Shown here: positions 1-7,687 of the stretch, piece by piece
How the letters are laid out: the number at the start of each line of letters is the position of its first letter
How positions within the stretch are numbered: position 1 is the stretch's first letter
Assembly: GCA_937897985.1 (NCBI GenBank)
Contig: CALCBD010000037.1
Location: forward strand, 1-35,504
Reading direction: 5' to 3'
DNA length: 35,504 nucleotides
DNA from: an uncultured Paludibacter sp.
GTDB taxonomy: Bacteria; Bacteroidota; Bacteroidia; Bacteroidales; Paludibacteraceae
Program-made: the position numbers and the translations under genes
Notes under the pieces: model-generated
Seen by the model: only the letters and a program-made list of their open reading frames with translations
Told to the model about the DNA's origin: nothing
The model's database searches: none

Positions 1-61
1 GCAGAGAACATGAGAAATAAATGAAAAATCTCCGTGCCCTTTGCGCCTTAGCGGTTAGTTT

Positions 62-526
62 TTATTCAAAATGATAGAGAAAAACGATATTGGCTTCGAG
101 CGCAGGTTTTTTACTACCTTCAATTTCGAGTATTGCAAAGATTTCAGCTTTTGAAACGCCTCTTAAATTCACCAGCGATTTGAGTGATGCTCTGCACCTG
201 ACTTTGCTGTCGACAGTAACCGCCTGCATGAATCTGAGCTTTTCAATCCCGTAGTTCACAGTGAGTTTCGAGTTTTTTACTTCCACAATTTGCTCCCAGA
301 GGAAAGGTAAAATGGAGAGATTTAAATAACCATGTGCGATGGTTGTTTTAAACGGACTTTCTGTTTTGGCTCTTTCGGGATCAGTATGAATCCACTGATG
401 ATCGTGTGTGGCATCTGCAAATTTGTTGATTTGTTCCTGTGTAACTGTCATGTAATCTGAAGTTCCCAATTCTTTGCCTACATAATTGCTGAATTCCTCA
501 AAGCTGTTTATTGTTATCCTGCTCAT
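62..526 (-). CDS. MaoC-like (R)-specific enoyl-CoA hydratase family protein
   Basis: The 154-residue product is a single hot-dog-fold MaoC-type domain. The hydratase-2 signature is present: F36-A-D-A-T-x-D42 followed by I46-H47-x-D, giving the Asp42/His47 pair that hydrates trans-2-enoyl-CoA in this family. A second conserved stretch, IAHGYL near residues 63-68, follows. Such stand-alone cytoplasmic proteins act on short or medium acyl-CoA thioesters; the real substrate here cannot be read from the sequence. The ATG at 526 lies 56 bp downstream of a well-formed Bacteroidota promoter. The gene appears monocistronic, with a different family downstream on the same strand (flavodoxin-fold reductase, stop at 694). 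Family call is firm, function is only general. Confidence 0.85.
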   Translation of the reverse strand: MSRITINSFEEFSNYVGKELGTSDYMTVTQEQINKFADATHDHQWIHTDPERAKTESPFKTTIAHGYLNLSILPFLWEQIVEVKNSKLTVNYGIEKLRFMQAVTVDSKVRCRASLKSLVNLRGVSKAEIFAILEIEGSKKPALEANIVFLYHFE

Positions 527-555
527 TTCCTTTGTTATATATTTTTATTCGTTTT

Positions 556-613
556 ATTTGCACATTATTGCTTTGAATGTGCAAATATATGATTTTTATT
601 TATAACGTGCAAA
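556..613 (-). promoter_or_regulatory. Promoter of the MaoC gene with an overlapping palindromic operator candidate
   Basis: Read on the minus strand, TTTG (613-610), a 20-nt spacer and TATATTTG (589-582) fit the Bacteroidota TTTG/TAnnTTTG promoter. A perfect 11-bp inverted repeat, ATTTGCACATT (556-566) and AATGTGCAAAT (576-586), is separated by 9 nt and overlaps the -7 box and the expected start of transcription. That placement is typical of a repressor operator, although it could also be a hairpin in the 5' leader. No adjacent regulator gene is present. Confidence 0.55.
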
Positions 614-693
614 GTGGATTCTGATAAAATATTGTCCTGAATTTATAAGGTCTTAAAGGTTAGCAATTCAGCAATTCGTCAGAAAAAAATTTT

Positions 694-1272
694 TTATTTC
701 AGTTTTTTTCCGAGATGCTCTATATCTCTCAGCCAGTTCATTATTTTATATTCAGGTGCGGTTTTAACGGGGCCAATAGTGGTTATTCTGACCGGATGGA
801 ATCCGCAAAAGCCCAAAATATTTCGCTTCATGGTTATGTGACCGGGTTGCCCGTATCGAAAATAATAATTAAATCTTGTGGAGTTCATGGTAACAATTAC
901 TCTTGCTGATTTTCCGGTGAGTAATTTGTCCATTTGAAGTGAATCTTTTCTGAGTTTATAAGCAAATCCGGGAATAAATACCCTGTCAATAAACCCTTTT
1001 AGTAAAGCGGGATAAGTTCCCCACCAGTTAGGATAAACCAATACAAGATGGTCTGCTTTTTTAATTTCATTTTGAATTTCAACAATATCGGGCTCCAGTT
1101 TAAAAAACGGGCTATTATGGAGTCGGAGCAGGGGATTGAATTTTAATCCGCAAATGTGTACCACCTTGCATTGAACTCCTGCAGATTCAGCTCCTTTTTG
1201 ATAAGCCATCGCAATTTCGGTACAAAGGCTTTTTATTTCAGGATGTCCGTTAATAATTAAAATTTTTTTCAT
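694..1272 (-). CDS. NAD(P)H-dependent quinone reductase / flavodoxin-fold oxidoreductase
   Basis: The 192-residue protein has the flavodoxin-like fold of the NQO/MdaB/KefF family. It begins with the beta-strand and phosphate loop KILIINGHP (3-11), and carries VYPNWWGTYPALLKGFIDRV (79-98), the stretch that contacts the FMN or FAD ring. The family transfers two electrons from NAD(P)H to quinones and related electrophiles in the cytoplasm. The length matches the short members. The start at 1272 is a plain ATG. Whether the true substrate is a quinone, or whether it accompanies a potassium efflux system as KefF does, cannot be told; no kef gene is next to it. Confidence 0.8.
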   Translation of the reverse strand: MKKILIINGHPEIKSLCTEIAMAYQKGAESAGVQCKVVHICGLKFNPLLRLHNSPFFKLEPDIVEIQNEIKKADHLVLVYPNWWGTYPALLKGFIDRVFIPGFAYKLRKDSLQMDKLLTGKSARVIVTMNSTRFNYYFRYGQPGHITMKRNILGFCGFHPVRITTIGPVKTAPEYKIMNWLRDIEHLGKKLK

Positions 1273-1791
1273 GATATTCTTTATTAAGGGTGAAAAATCG
1301 CTCTTTGTGAAATGTTGGTTAATTAGCTTAGGATCAGTAAGGATTAAATTTTAAGTTAATAGTTTTTATCTTTCTTTTTTGGTTTTAAATTAAACGGAAA
1401 TTAAGTTCGGATCATTTCACGGCTTTTTTTATTTTTTATCGCCCGCATCTGCACAGATCTGTATATCTGAGTTTTGAGCATTTTAAAAAGCCTGTTAATT
1501 TTTAAGTTGTTTTATCTGATGCAAACCTACAAATTAAGTGTGTTAAATCCAAATATTTTTATAAATTTGTTGTTAAATCTTAATTTTTTCTCAGTCGCTT
1601 CATCAAATAAATTTAACATTCAACCAAAATAGTCGTCCTTACTGGTTAAGAATTTGAATAAATGTTATTACATTTGTGCAGCAATTTATTATTTTGCAGC
1701 GGTTTGCAATTCTGTTTACCTGCACATTTGGCAGAATAAAATTGTAATTCGCCCGTATTAAATTTTGTAAACCGTATTATATCAGCTATTT
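1273..1791. other. 519-bp intergenic region between divergent genes
   Basis: This gap separates the divergent quinone reductase (minus) and DUF4105 gene (plus). It is AT-rich and has no plausible reading frame or RNA gene that I can recognise. A TACATTTG box at 1669-1676 matches the -7 consensus on plus, but no -33 TTG lies at the usual distance, so the DUF4105 promoter is not fixed. Nothing else stands out. Confidence 0.4.
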
Positions 1792-3012
1792 ATGAAACAT
1801 TTGTTTTTTATCGGAGTTTTTTTATGTTTTATTTACAGTGTTACTGCGCAGCAACTTTCATTCAGTGATTCATCGGTTGTTAGTTTAGTTACCTGCTCGC
1901 CCGGTGAAGAAGTATATGCCAAATTCGGTCATACCGGTATAAGAGTGTCAGATCCTGTCAGCAATATCGATGTGGTATTTAATTACGGGATTTTCAGTTT
2001 TGATACCAATGGCTTTTATTATAAGTTCATTAAGGGTGAGACAGATTATTACCTCGGATTAAGTTCAACGTCTGTATTTCTTAGTGAATATCAAAGAAGA
2101 AATTCAATGGTATGGGAACAGGTACTCAATTTAAACACAAATGAAAAAAGGACATTAATCAACTCGTTGTTAGAGAATTACAAACCTGAAAACAGGATGT
2201 ATCGTTATAACTTTGTGTTTGATAACTGTGCAACCCGTCCGCGTGATAAAATTCTTAATTCGGTCGATGGTTTTGTCCGCTTTGGTACCGACGAAGACCC
2301 GAAAACTTTCCGTCAGTGGGTTGGAAATTATGTCGGGGAAGAAAGCTGGTTGAAATTTGGTATCGATATGGTGTTCGGGATCGACGCCGACCGCGAGTGT
2401 TCTCAGTTCGAAAGTATGTTTTTGCCTGAAGTGTTAATGGTTGAAATGCAGTCGGTATATATTGATTCTCCCCGTTTAAAATCGAAAAGACCGTTGATAG
2501 GCAATAAAAATGTACTTGTCGATGCTCAAAGTGTTGTCAGGGTTAAGGAAAGCTGGACGAAAGAGCCACTGTTTGTGTTTTGTATAATTTTTCTGATAGG
2601 TGTTGCAGGTTTGATTTTCGAGTTTAAAACCAAACATTATAAACCGGTTATCGATTCAGTGCTGTTGTTTCTGACCGGTTCTGCTGGTTTGATTCTTTTT
2701 TATCTGATGTTCATTTCGGTTCATCCTTTGGTAAAAAACAATCTGAATTTATTGTGGGCTAATCCGCTTAATTTTTTCATGGCATTTCTGATCTGGGTTA
2801 AACCATTGCGTAAAACCATATTTTATTATCAGATTTTTAACCTGTTTTTATTAGGTCTGGCACTTGTTGCACTTGCACTTTCAATCCAGTCTTTCAATGT
2901 GGCTGTATATCCTGTTATTGCATTGTTAATCATTCGTTATGCCCGCTGGATTGTTCGTACCAAACACAAGTTTGAAAGGAAATCGAAATATCAAAAATCA
3001 AAACGTAACTAA
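1792..3012 (+). CDS. DUF4105 (Lnb N-terminal periplasmic-like) membrane protein
   Basis: The 406-residue protein has a cleavable signal peptide (about residues 1-19, ending in VTAQ) and an exported DUF4105 domain (about 25-250). Conserved parts include YAKFGHTGIRVSD near 40-53, VFNYGIFSFD near 63-72 and FVFDNCATRPRD near 141-152; the His, Asn and Cys residues there suggest a Cys/His-type hydrolase, though this is inference. The C-terminal third carries about five hydrophobic helices (roughly 260-390), so the domain is anchored in the inner membrane facing the periplasm. kdsB follows 11 bp after the stop and may be cotranscribed, hinting at a cell-envelope role. The biochemical function of the family is not established. 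Confidence 0.8.
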   Translation: MKHLFFIGVFLCFIYSVTAQQLSFSDSSVVSLVTCSPGEEVYAKFGHTGIRVSDPVSNIDVVFNYGIFSFDTNGFYYKFIKGETDYYLGLSSTSVFLSEYQRRNSMVWEQVLNLNTNEKRTLINSLLENYKPENRMYRYNFVFDNCATRPRDKILNSVDGFVRFGTDEDPKTFRQWVGNYVGEESWLKFGIDMVFGIDADRECSQFESMFLPEVLMVEMQSVYIDSPRLKSKRPLIGNKNVLVDAQSVVRVKESWTKEPLFVFCIIFLIGVAGLIFEFKTKHYKPVIDSVLLFLTGSAGLILFYLMFISVHPLVKNNLNLLWANPLNFFMAFLIWVKPLRKTIFYYQIFNLFLLGLALVALALSIQSFNVAVYPVIALLIIRYARWIVRTKHKFERKSKYQKSKRN

Positions 3013-3023
3013 AAATTACTTCA

Positions 3024-3770
3024 ATGAACTCACTTCGCTATGTGGCATTGATTCCCGCCCGGTATGCTTCGACGCGTTTCCCCGGAAAACCTTTGGTAAA
3101 TATCGGGGGTAAAACCATGATTCAAAGGGTGTATGAACAGGTGAAACTTGCTGTTGAAAATGTTTATGTTGCTACTGACGACCAGCGGATATATGATGCT
3201 GTAATTGCTTTCGGAGGCAATGTAATTATGACATCTGACCGGCACAGGAGCGGGACCGACCGTTGTTTTGAAGCATTCACCAAATTAGACGAATGGTTTG
3301 ATGTAGTCATTAATGTTCAGGGTGACGAACCTTTTATTCAACCTGTACAGATTGAAACATTAATCAATTGTTTTGACGATGACGATACTCAGATTGCCAC
3401 GCTTGTTAAAAAAATCGGAGTGAATGACATTGTTGTTTTATTCAATCCTAATTCGCCAAAAGTGGTACTTGACAATAAAAACAATGCGCTTTATTTCAGT
3501 CGCTCTCCGATTCCTTACAAACGGGGAACAGATGAAAGTAAGTGGCTGACCGAACATGAGTATTATAAGCATATCGGAATTTATGCGTATCGGTCAGAAG
3601 TACTGGCCGAAATAGTAAAATTGCAGCCATCAAAACTGGAGATTGCCGAATCGCTTGAGCAGCTCCGTTGGCTCGAAAATGGTTTGCGTGTTAAAGTCGG
3701 ATATTCGGATGTGGAATCACAGGGGATTGACACCCCCGAAGACCTCGAAAAAATAGCGTCGTTATTGTAA
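3024..3770 (+). CDS. kdsB: 3-deoxy-manno-octulosonate cytidylyltransferase (CMP-Kdo synthetase)
   Basis: This 248-residue enzyme activates Kdo with CTP to give CMP-Kdo, the donor for the inner core of lipopolysaccharide. The sequence has the family's N-terminal nucleotide-binding motif IPARYASTRFPGKPL (about 10-24), VATDDQRI near 50, NVQGDEPFI near 97-105, SRSPIPY near 153-159 and HIGIYAYR near 178-185. Length is the usual one. The ATG at 3024 is 11 bp behind the DUF4105 stop. Transcription probably ends in the inverted-repeat element or at the terminator around 4078-4112. A gram-negative outer membrane is implied. Confidence 0.95.
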   Translation: MNSLRYVALIPARYASTRFPGKPLVNIGGKTMIQRVYEQVKLAVENVYVATDDQRIYDAVIAFGGNVIMTSDRHRSGTDRCFEAFTKLDEWFDVVINVQGDEPFIQPVQIETLINCFDDDDTQIATLVKKIGVNDIVVLFNPNSPKVVLDNKNNALYFSRSPIPYKRGTDESKWLTEHEYYKHIGIYAYRSEVLAEIVKLQPSKLEIAESLEQLRWLENGLRVKVGYSDVESQGIDTPEDLEKIASLL

Positions 3771-3775
3771 ATAAA

Positions 3776-3991
3776 AAGAGGCTGTCTCATCAATTGATTT
3801 TTTCCACAACCTACTAACAAACTGTAAGAGATATTTTTGAACGCAACGACCCAAAGTCGCAACGACTCGAAGAAAATACTTTTGCGGCTTTGTGCCGTAG
3901 CAACTTAGCGTTCAAAATATGAATTATTCAATACTCATCTTACAATTTATAACTTTATGAAATTGTAGAGCGTCTTTTGAGACAGCCTCTT
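3776..3991. mobile_element. 216-bp MITE-like inverted-repeat element
   Basis: The element is bounded by perfect 14-bp terminal inverted repeats: AAGAGGCTGTCTCA at 3776-3789 and its complement at 3978-3991. Inside are two further nested pairs, TGTAAGA (3823-3829 with 3938-3944) and ATATTTTTGAACGC (3831-3844 with GCGTTCAAAATAT at 3908-3920), so the whole unit can fold into one long stem. No reading frame for a transposase exists. Ends of the form gaggctgtctca occur on several insertion sequences, which is why I read it as a non-autonomous derivative. No clean target duplication is visible. It starts 6 bp after the kdsB stop. Confidence 0.6.
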
Positions 3992-4077
3992 ATTGTTTTG
4001 TAAATGAGCGTAATTTCAAAATCCGCGTTCTGTAGCTTTTGTATCGTACGACATTTATTGTCTCACACTACTATAAA

Positions 4078-4112
4078 AAAAGTTTACTGAAACGAAAATT
4101 CAGTAAACTTTT
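4078..4112. terminator. Bidirectional rho-independent terminator
   Basis: AAAAGTTTACTGA (4078-4090) pairs perfectly with TCAGTAAACTTTT (4100-4112) across a 9-nt loop. The stem is flanked by A and T runs on both sides, so it can stop transcripts from kdsB on plus and from the DMP19 gene on minus, which converge here. Confidence 0.75.
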
Positions 4113-4175
4113 CTATAATAAAATGATAATAAGCTTTCAAATATTTTTACCAACTATTTTTGACATATATACCTT

Positions 4176-4676
4176 TTAAGGAATAATTTCCGCAAAATCG
4201 CTGACGTGATTGTCCACATAAGCAGCAATCAGCGATGTTTGTTCTTCCTCAATGTCAAAATATATTTCCTCCAGATCGTCGAATATTTCAAAATCCACAT
4301 ACATGGCGTTGAATTCTTCTTCGGTGGTTTCGCGCTCAAGTTCGGATTTATTGGGGTCGTAAATTTCTTTTGCCTTGTAAATCAGTTTTCCAAGTTCCGT
4401 GGCACCGAATTGTTTCATGGCTTTTGCAAACGGGTTCCCGAAAATATAGCTTCCATAACCGTTTTGTATCAATTGTACGAAACCTCCCTCTCTCATTTCT
4501 GTGCTGAAATAATGCCATGCCAGCAGGCTGTGTTGAGAGCCGTTCAGTTGATCCATGTTTTCGGTGGTTAGTTTTCCGTCAATTGCCTTAAGGTAAGCAT
4601 CAATAAATACCTGCAGGAATTCATCCATGCCTTTTGCAGCTGCTTCAATAAGCAATTTTTCCCTGATTTGGATCAT
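4176..4676 (-). CDS. DMP19 (DUF4375) family protein
   Basis: The 166-residue acidic protein matches the DMP19-like family by its central block LNGSQHSLLAWHYF followed by GGFVQLIQNGYGSYIF and NPFAKAMKQFG (about residues 44-92). The C-terminus is rich in Glu and Asp. No signal peptide or membrane segment is present, so it should be cytosolic. The Neisseria founder of the family mimics DNA and binds a repressor, but that role has not been shown for the Bacteroidota relatives and I do not assign it here. It lies 112 bp downstream of the amylase gene on the same strand and may be read from that promoter or its own. Confidence 0.75.
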   Translation of the reverse strand: MIQIREKLLIEAAAKGMDEFLQVFIDAYLKAIDGKLTTENMDQLNGSQHSLLAWHYFSTEMREGGFVQLIQNGYGSYIFGNPFAKAMKQFGATELGKLIYKAKEIYDPNKSELERETTEEEFNAMYVDFEIFDDLEEIYFDIEEEQTSLIAAYVDNHVSDFAEIIP

Positions 4677-4788
4677 TTTTTTTGAATAATGAATTGTTTA
4701 AATTATTTTTCTGTAAAACTGAACAGTTTACATTTTTCATGTAAATTTTGAAACAGCAGGTTTTCAGTTTCCTGAACCGGTTATTCAG

Positions 4789-7158
4789 TTAATTAACAAG
4801 TACTTCAGCACTATAAGCCGGCACTGAAAGTTGAATGCGTTGATTTGAAATGCTGAAATGATTTCCAAAAGTTGCTTTTAAGTCAGCGGTTTTCAGTGCT
4901 GCCGGCATTTCGGTTTCAAAAGTACAGTTATTTGCCGAATTGTTGATGAATATGATTGCTTCTTTTTCAAAATATTTTCGTGCGTATACCCAGGTGGAAG
5001 CTGTTGTCTTAATATTGATAAAGTCGCCATACATCAAAACGGGATTACTTTTACGAAGATGTGTCAGTGTTGAAACGTTTTTCCATAATTCTGTTTCACG
5101 TTTATTCCAGCCATCGAATCGCATCATGCGTCTGCAGTCGGGGTCATTGGCACCGGTCATTCCGATTTCGTCGCCGTAATAGATAACCGGAACTCCGGGA
5201 ATTGTCAGGTTAAATGTGTGGAAAAGCAGAAGTTTATTATACGCTGTTGTATCAGTGATGCCGATTTCGCGTGTCCAGGCTACAATTTTGGAATCTTCTC
5301 CGGGTTTAATATCTCCCGAAGCCAAAGCCATAAAGCGTGGTTTATCATGATTGCCTGAAATATAACCCATCAGATTGTGCGTTCCGAATATATTCAAACT
5401 TGAGCTCAAAACATCATTTACCCGTTTCAGATCGCCTCCACCCATACCGGCAAATGTAGTGTTGGCAATATCATAAACGTTGAAATCGAATTGTCCGTCG
5501 AGCATACCAGTGGTCAGATAGCTTGCAATCAGCTTCGAACTACCGTATGTTTCTCCGATTTGATAGGGTGCTTTTCCCTTCAGTTCACGTTTCAGCTTAA
5601 GTGTCAGCATTCTCCAGAATTCCTCATTAATATGTTTACATGCATCGTGACGGAATCCATCTAATTTAAACTCTTTCATCCAGAACAATGCTGAATCTGT
5701 CATCATATTCACCACTTTTGGATTCGAATAGTCAAGCGATGGCATAAAAGTGTCGAACCATGTTGTGAGTCTGTATTCGTCCCATTTGGCAACGTTAAGA
5801 GTGCCATCGGGCAGGTGAAGCGGAGTGGCATATTCAGGATGTTGTTTGTAAAGCGGATGGGCTTCGTGAACATGATTGGCCACATAGTCGAGCAAAATAT
5901 TGATGTTGTGATCGTGTGCTTTTGATACCAGTGTTTTCAGCTCATCATTGGTGCCGAACCTTGTGTCCACCTTCGATGATGATATGGGCCAGTATCCGTG
6001 ATAGCCAGAGAATTTCGTCTTTCCGATGGCTGAATATCCGTATGGTTCGAGCGGGTTCTGATTCAAAGGTGATACCCATAGGGTGTTGACCCCGAGTTTA
6101 TCAAAATAACCTTCAGTAATTTTTTGTTGTAATCCTGTCAAATCGCCACCCCAAAAGTCAACTTTATGCTTAACGTCGGGTCGGTTGAGAGGTTTGTCAT
6201 TTGATTTGTCACCATTCATAAATCTGTCCACCAGCATGAAATACATGATTTGTGAATATTTATCCGAACGCTTTATGTCGGCAGCATTGTCGATAACTTT
6301 CCCATACTGTAGCGGCACCAGAATGTCATTACTTACACCGTATGAATTACTTGCCCATACCCTGATGAACGAACGTTCTGATTTTTCGGCTTCAAGCGGG
6401 ATGGTGATTGCAATTTCTCCCGGATTAGTTTTGACAAAAGCCGAGGGCAAACGGTAATTTTGCCAGTACGCAAATACCTCGTTTACTTTGTTCTGTGAAC
6501 TGATTGTTATTGCTTTTTTGGTAAATTTATCGGTCAGCAATACAGGAAAAGAATCGTTTTTACCGGGAATCTGCAGAATGGAATTGAACTTTCCGAAACC
6601 ATTATCCACTTTTTCCGGATTGTCAGGATCGTGATTCTGATCTCCGTCAAGCACCATCTGGTACAAATATGAACCCGGACTGAGATTCAGATTGATTTCG
6701 TATAAGTTCTTGTCGTTCAGTTGTAAATCGGGCATTCTTGAAGGAGTCCAGTCATTCATCTGGCCTGCAATCTGAACTTTTTTATAGGTTTTACCGTGAG
6801 CATCGAATGTAAAATGATAGTCGGTTTTGTCAGTCTTACGGCAGGGTACCGAAAACGGAACACCCTTCAGCCAGATTTTCAGATCTGTCATTTGCTCCAT
6901 GTCTTTTCCGACCGTGAGTAATGCGGTTGTTTTATCAGCCGAAACCTGTACTTTGAGCTTGTTGCTTAAGCAGGTAACTGAGTCAATATCAGATATATTT
7001 AAAATAAAATCCTGTAAATAAACTTTGTTCTCACCTGTTTCAAGTGTGAGTAAAGTGTTGAGATTGATGTTGTTTTCATTTGCAACAGGCAAATTCAGTT
7101 TGGGCTGACAAGCCGACAGAAGAATGACTGCAAAAAGTAGGATGTTGATTCTTTTCAT
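4789..7158 (-). CDS. GH13 alpha-amylase family lipoprotein with N-terminal glycogen-binding-like domain
   Basis: The 789-residue product starts with a lipoprotein signal peptide (lipobox LSAC, Cys17), so it sits on a membrane outside the cytoplasm. A beta-sandwich of the AMPK/CBM48 type follows (about 125-185: VQIAGQMNDW and GSYLYQMVLDGD). The catalytic barrel shows all four GH13 regions in order: DYVANH, GFRHDACKH with the nucleophile Asp, QIGETYG with the acid Glu, and ISGNHD with the third acidic residue. The family cleaves alpha-1,4-glucan or maltodextrin. No SusC/SusD pair is adjacent, so it is an isolated gene, not part of a full starch-utilisation locus. The ATG at 7158 gives a complete signal peptide. 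Confidence 0.9.
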   Translation of the reverse strand: MKRINILLFAVILLSACQPKLNLPVANENNINLNTLLTLETGENKVYLQDFILNISDIDSVTCLSNKLKVQVSADKTTALLTVGKDMEQMTDLKIWLKGVPFSVPCRKTDKTDYHFTFDAHGKTYKKVQIAGQMNDWTPSRMPDLQLNDKNLYEINLNLSPGSYLYQMVLDGDQNHDPDNPEKVDNGFGKFNSILQIPGKNDSFPVLLTDKFTKKAITISSQNKVNEVFAYWQNYRLPSAFVKTNPGEIAITIPLEAEKSERSFIRVWASNSYGVSNDILVPLQYGKVIDNAADIKRSDKYSQIMYFMLVDRFMNGDKSNDKPLNRPDVKHKVDFWGGDLTGLQQKITEGYFDKLGVNTLWVSPLNQNPLEPYGYSAIGKTKFSGYHGYWPISSSKVDTRFGTNDELKTLVSKAHDHNINILLDYVANHVHEAHPLYKQHPEYATPLHLPDGTLNVAKWDEYRLTTWFDTFMPSLDYSNPKVVNMMTDSALFWMKEFKLDGFRHDACKHINEEFWRMLTLKLKRELKGKAPYQIGETYGSSKLIASYLTTGMLDGQFDFNVYDIANTTFAGMGGGDLKRVNDVLSSSLNIFGTHNLMGYISGNHDKPRFMALASGDIKPGEDSKIVAWTREIGITDTTAYNKLLLFHTFNLTIPGVPVIYYGDEIGMTGANDPDCRRMMRFDGWNKRETELWKNVSTLTHLRKSNPVLMYGDFINIKTTASTWVYARKYFEKEAIIFINNSANNCTFETEMPAALKTADLKATFGNHFSISNQRIQLSVPAYSAEVLVN

Positions 7159-7206
7159 ATTGATATTGAATAATTATTTAAAAGACAGGTCATTGAAAAT
7201 TATTTA

Positions 7207-7214
7207 CAAAAATA
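7207..7214 (-). promoter_or_regulatory. Possible -7 box of the amylase gene
   Basis: On minus the bases read TATTTTTG, a match to TAnnTTTG, 48 bp upstream of the amylase ATG. No -33 TTG is found at the expected distance, so this is tentative. Confidence 0.3.
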
Positions 7215-7525
7215 GCTATAGAAAGTTGTATCCTGACTTTATTTTATGAATATAGTTGAAATTTTTTATGCAAACGATTTAGTTGCTTGTGTAGGATGAT
7301 TATCCCGTTGAAAATCAAAGTGCTGAAAATATTATACAATGGGGTAATGTTTGCAAAAAAAAGAATCAGGTGATTCATTTGCAAATGAATACAGATGATG
7401 AAAACTGCTGGTTTTTGGAATCTGACATAAACACTGAATTCCTAATGATTTTATAAATTGATCAGACTACATTAACTGAAAAGTTACGGTTGATCTTGAT
7501 ACATATCCGTAGAATAAACATAGAA

Positions 7526-7558
7526 AAACCCTTGCTGCTAAAATTGCAACAAGGGTTT
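7526..7558 (-). terminator. Rho-independent terminator of groES-groEL
   Basis: AAACCCTTG (7526-7534) pairs with CAAGGGTTT (7550-7558); inner bases TGC and GCA extend the stem. On minus the hairpin is followed by TTTTTC, a good U-tract. It lies about 130 bp after the groEL stop. Confidence 0.8.
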
Positions 7559-7608
7559 GAGTTTATTTTGAGTCCACAGGATTTCGCCTGCGGGAAGATA
7601 GTTCATCG

Positions 7609-7679
7609 ATAATTCATAATTTATAATTCATAATTAGCGATTTACTAATTAATTGTCAGGATTATAATTAAGAATTATG
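7609..7679. repeat. Short AT-rich palindromic repeat behind groEL
   Basis: ATAATTCATAATT occurs twice in direct orientation from 7609, and the right side (ATTATAATTAAGAATTAT, ending at 7679) is roughly the complement of the left. The block can fold on itself and lies between the groEL stop and its terminator. It resembles low-complexity intergenic repeats common in this phylum, which is recollection and not a search result. Confidence 0.4.
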
Positions 7680-7687
7680 GAGTTGAT

